This document shows, one piece after another, positions 6,661-6,919 of a DNA stretch of 6,919 bases (within the stretch, counting starts at the first letter, position 1; every line of letters begins with the position of its first letter). Origin of the DNA: Clostridia bacterium (GTDB lineage: Bacteria > Bacillota_A > Clostridia > Oscillospirales > Acutalibacteraceae); the NCBI GenBank assembly GCA_017441045.1, contig JAFSAK010000077.1, positions 1 to 6,919 of the forward strand. The letters run 5' to 3'. A program made the position numbers and the translations under genes. The notes under the pieces were generated by a model that was not told the origin of the DNA, did not search any database, and was given only the letters and a program-made list of their open reading frames with translations.

Positions 6661-6831
6661 CCCGTATATTTGGATGGCGAAGAGATCGGCAGAGTATCCA
6701 AACTTGTTTATTCGTATGTAAAAAACGTCAATAACGGATACATCCTGGCCAAGAAGGGCAGTCTGCATATCGGAGATAAAATCAAGATCCACGGTTATGA
6801 CTGTGTAATAACTGAAAGGAACTGGTTATAA
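6646..6831 (+). CDS. C-terminal end of a GcvT/aminomethyltransferase-like protein, 5' part missing
   Basis: About 61 residues precede the TAA at 6829-6831. The segment GEPVYLDGEEIGRVSKLVYS, then a run with NNGYILAKKGSLHIGDKIKI and a final YDCVITERNWL, resembles the C-terminal beta-barrel of the GcvT family (folate-dependent aminomethyl or methyl transfer). That barrel typically has G-x-P-V-Y-x-D-G-x-x-[IV]-G-x-V followed by a glycine-rich turn and a short beta hairpin. The catalytic folate-binding domain is absent, so specificity cannot be told. The frame stays open leftward to 6568 but contains no ATG, and its left part is antisense to the surface-protein module, so the real coding start is lost at the junction. 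The family call is from motif shape only; another small beta-barrel domain is possible. Confidence 0.5.
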   Translation, partial: GGQGEPVYLDGEEIGRVSKLVYSYVKNVNNGYILAKKGSLHIGDKIKIHGYDCVITERNWL

Positions 6832-6835
6832 AAAC

Positions 6836-6858
6836 AGGGCTCGCAAGAGCCCTTCTTT
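6836..6858 (+). terminator. Hairpin between the two plus-strand genes, probable terminator or attenuator
   Basis: GGGCTC (6837-6842), loop GCAA and GAGCCC (6847-6852) form a perfect 6-bp GC-rich stem with a GNRA loop. A flanking A-T pair extends it, followed by TTCTTT. An A-run precedes it, so it could also act on the opposite strand. It begins 5 nt after the stop codon and ends just before the next gene's ribosome binding site. Readthrough may still occur, because no promoter fits between hairpin and start. Confidence 0.6.
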
Positions 6859-6865
6859 AAAGGAG
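6859..6865 (+). promoter_or_regulatory. Ribosome binding site of the right-edge gene
   Basis: AAAGGAG lies 6 nt before the ATG at 6872-6874, a good Shine-Dalgarno match and spacing. It is the main support for a gene starting there. Confidence 0.75.
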
Positions 6866-6871
6866 ATTTAT

Positions 6872-6919
6872 ATGGATAATAAAGCACTGAAAGAACTGTT
6901 CGGCTACGAAAACAAAAAC
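6872..6919 (+). CDS. Start of an unidentified gene, cut by the right window edge
   Basis: Only 16 codons are present, reading MDNKALKELFGYENKN, with no stop before the edge. Start choice rests on the ATG and the AAAGGAG 6 nt upstream. The fragment is too short for a family call. Its position 40 nt after the GcvT-like gene on the same strand suggests one operon, with the hairpin between them possibly tuning expression. It shares the CTG-leucine preference of that neighbour, consistent with the right-hand part having one origin. Confidence 0.6.
   Translation, partial: MDNKALKELFGYENKN

Noticed and set aside
1..6919. CRISPR arrays, tRNA/rRNA genes, insertion sequences or attachment sites
   Set aside because: I saw no short direct-repeat array, cloverleaf or rRNA-like stretch, transposase motif or terminal inverted repeats. 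The only long repeats are the diverged protein modules.

Overview
The window looks like a piece of a low-to-moderate GC Bacillota genome, most probably a Clostridia member. The evidence is the gene order hrcA-grpE-dnaK behind a perfect CIRCE operator, AGGAGG-type ribosome binding sites, and a very large surface protein held by a C-terminal membrane anchor rather than an LPXTG motif. This placement rests on gene order and family resemblance only.

Layout, left to right. Positions 1-1898 carry, on the minus strand, the class I heat-shock operon: hrcA (repressor), grpE (nucleotide exchange factor) and the first 102 codons of dnaK, which runs off the left edge. Its promoter region (about 1945-2042) has a sigma-A type -35/-10 pair, a perfect CIRCE inverted repeat at the transcription start, and, further upstream, a tandem heptad resembling a CtsR box. 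Positions 2083-2120 hold a strong GC-rich hairpin with a GAAA loop and U-tract, which ends transcription of the upstream gene. Positions 2159 to about 6643 are one long minus-strand reading frame for an extracellular, probably carbohydrate- or matrix-binding protein. It has two tandem modules of about 245 residues of unknown family, a helical linker, about four degenerate discoidin-like (F5/8 type C) beta-sandwich domains, a C-terminal beta domain, an acidic-basic stalk and a transmembrane anchor.

At about 6631-6660 the sequence changes abruptly. The minus-strand surface-protein homology stops inside its first visible module, with no start codon or signal peptide. Immediately afterwards a plus-strand frame begins that is the C-terminal end of a different protein, resembling the C-terminal barrel of the GcvT/aminomethyltransferase family. 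A hairpin and the first 16 codons of another plus-strand gene follow. Both genes at the junction lack their 5' ends, and leucine and isoleucine codon use differs on the two sides. The join is therefore either a chimeric assembly or an inversion/rearrangement breakpoint.

How the parts work together: heat stress inactivates HrcA, CIRCE is released, and HrcA, GrpE and DnaK (with DnaJ expected beyond the left edge) are made. The surface protein is a separate transcription unit on the same strand, insulated by its terminator. The right-hand plus-strand genes have no evident connection to either unit.
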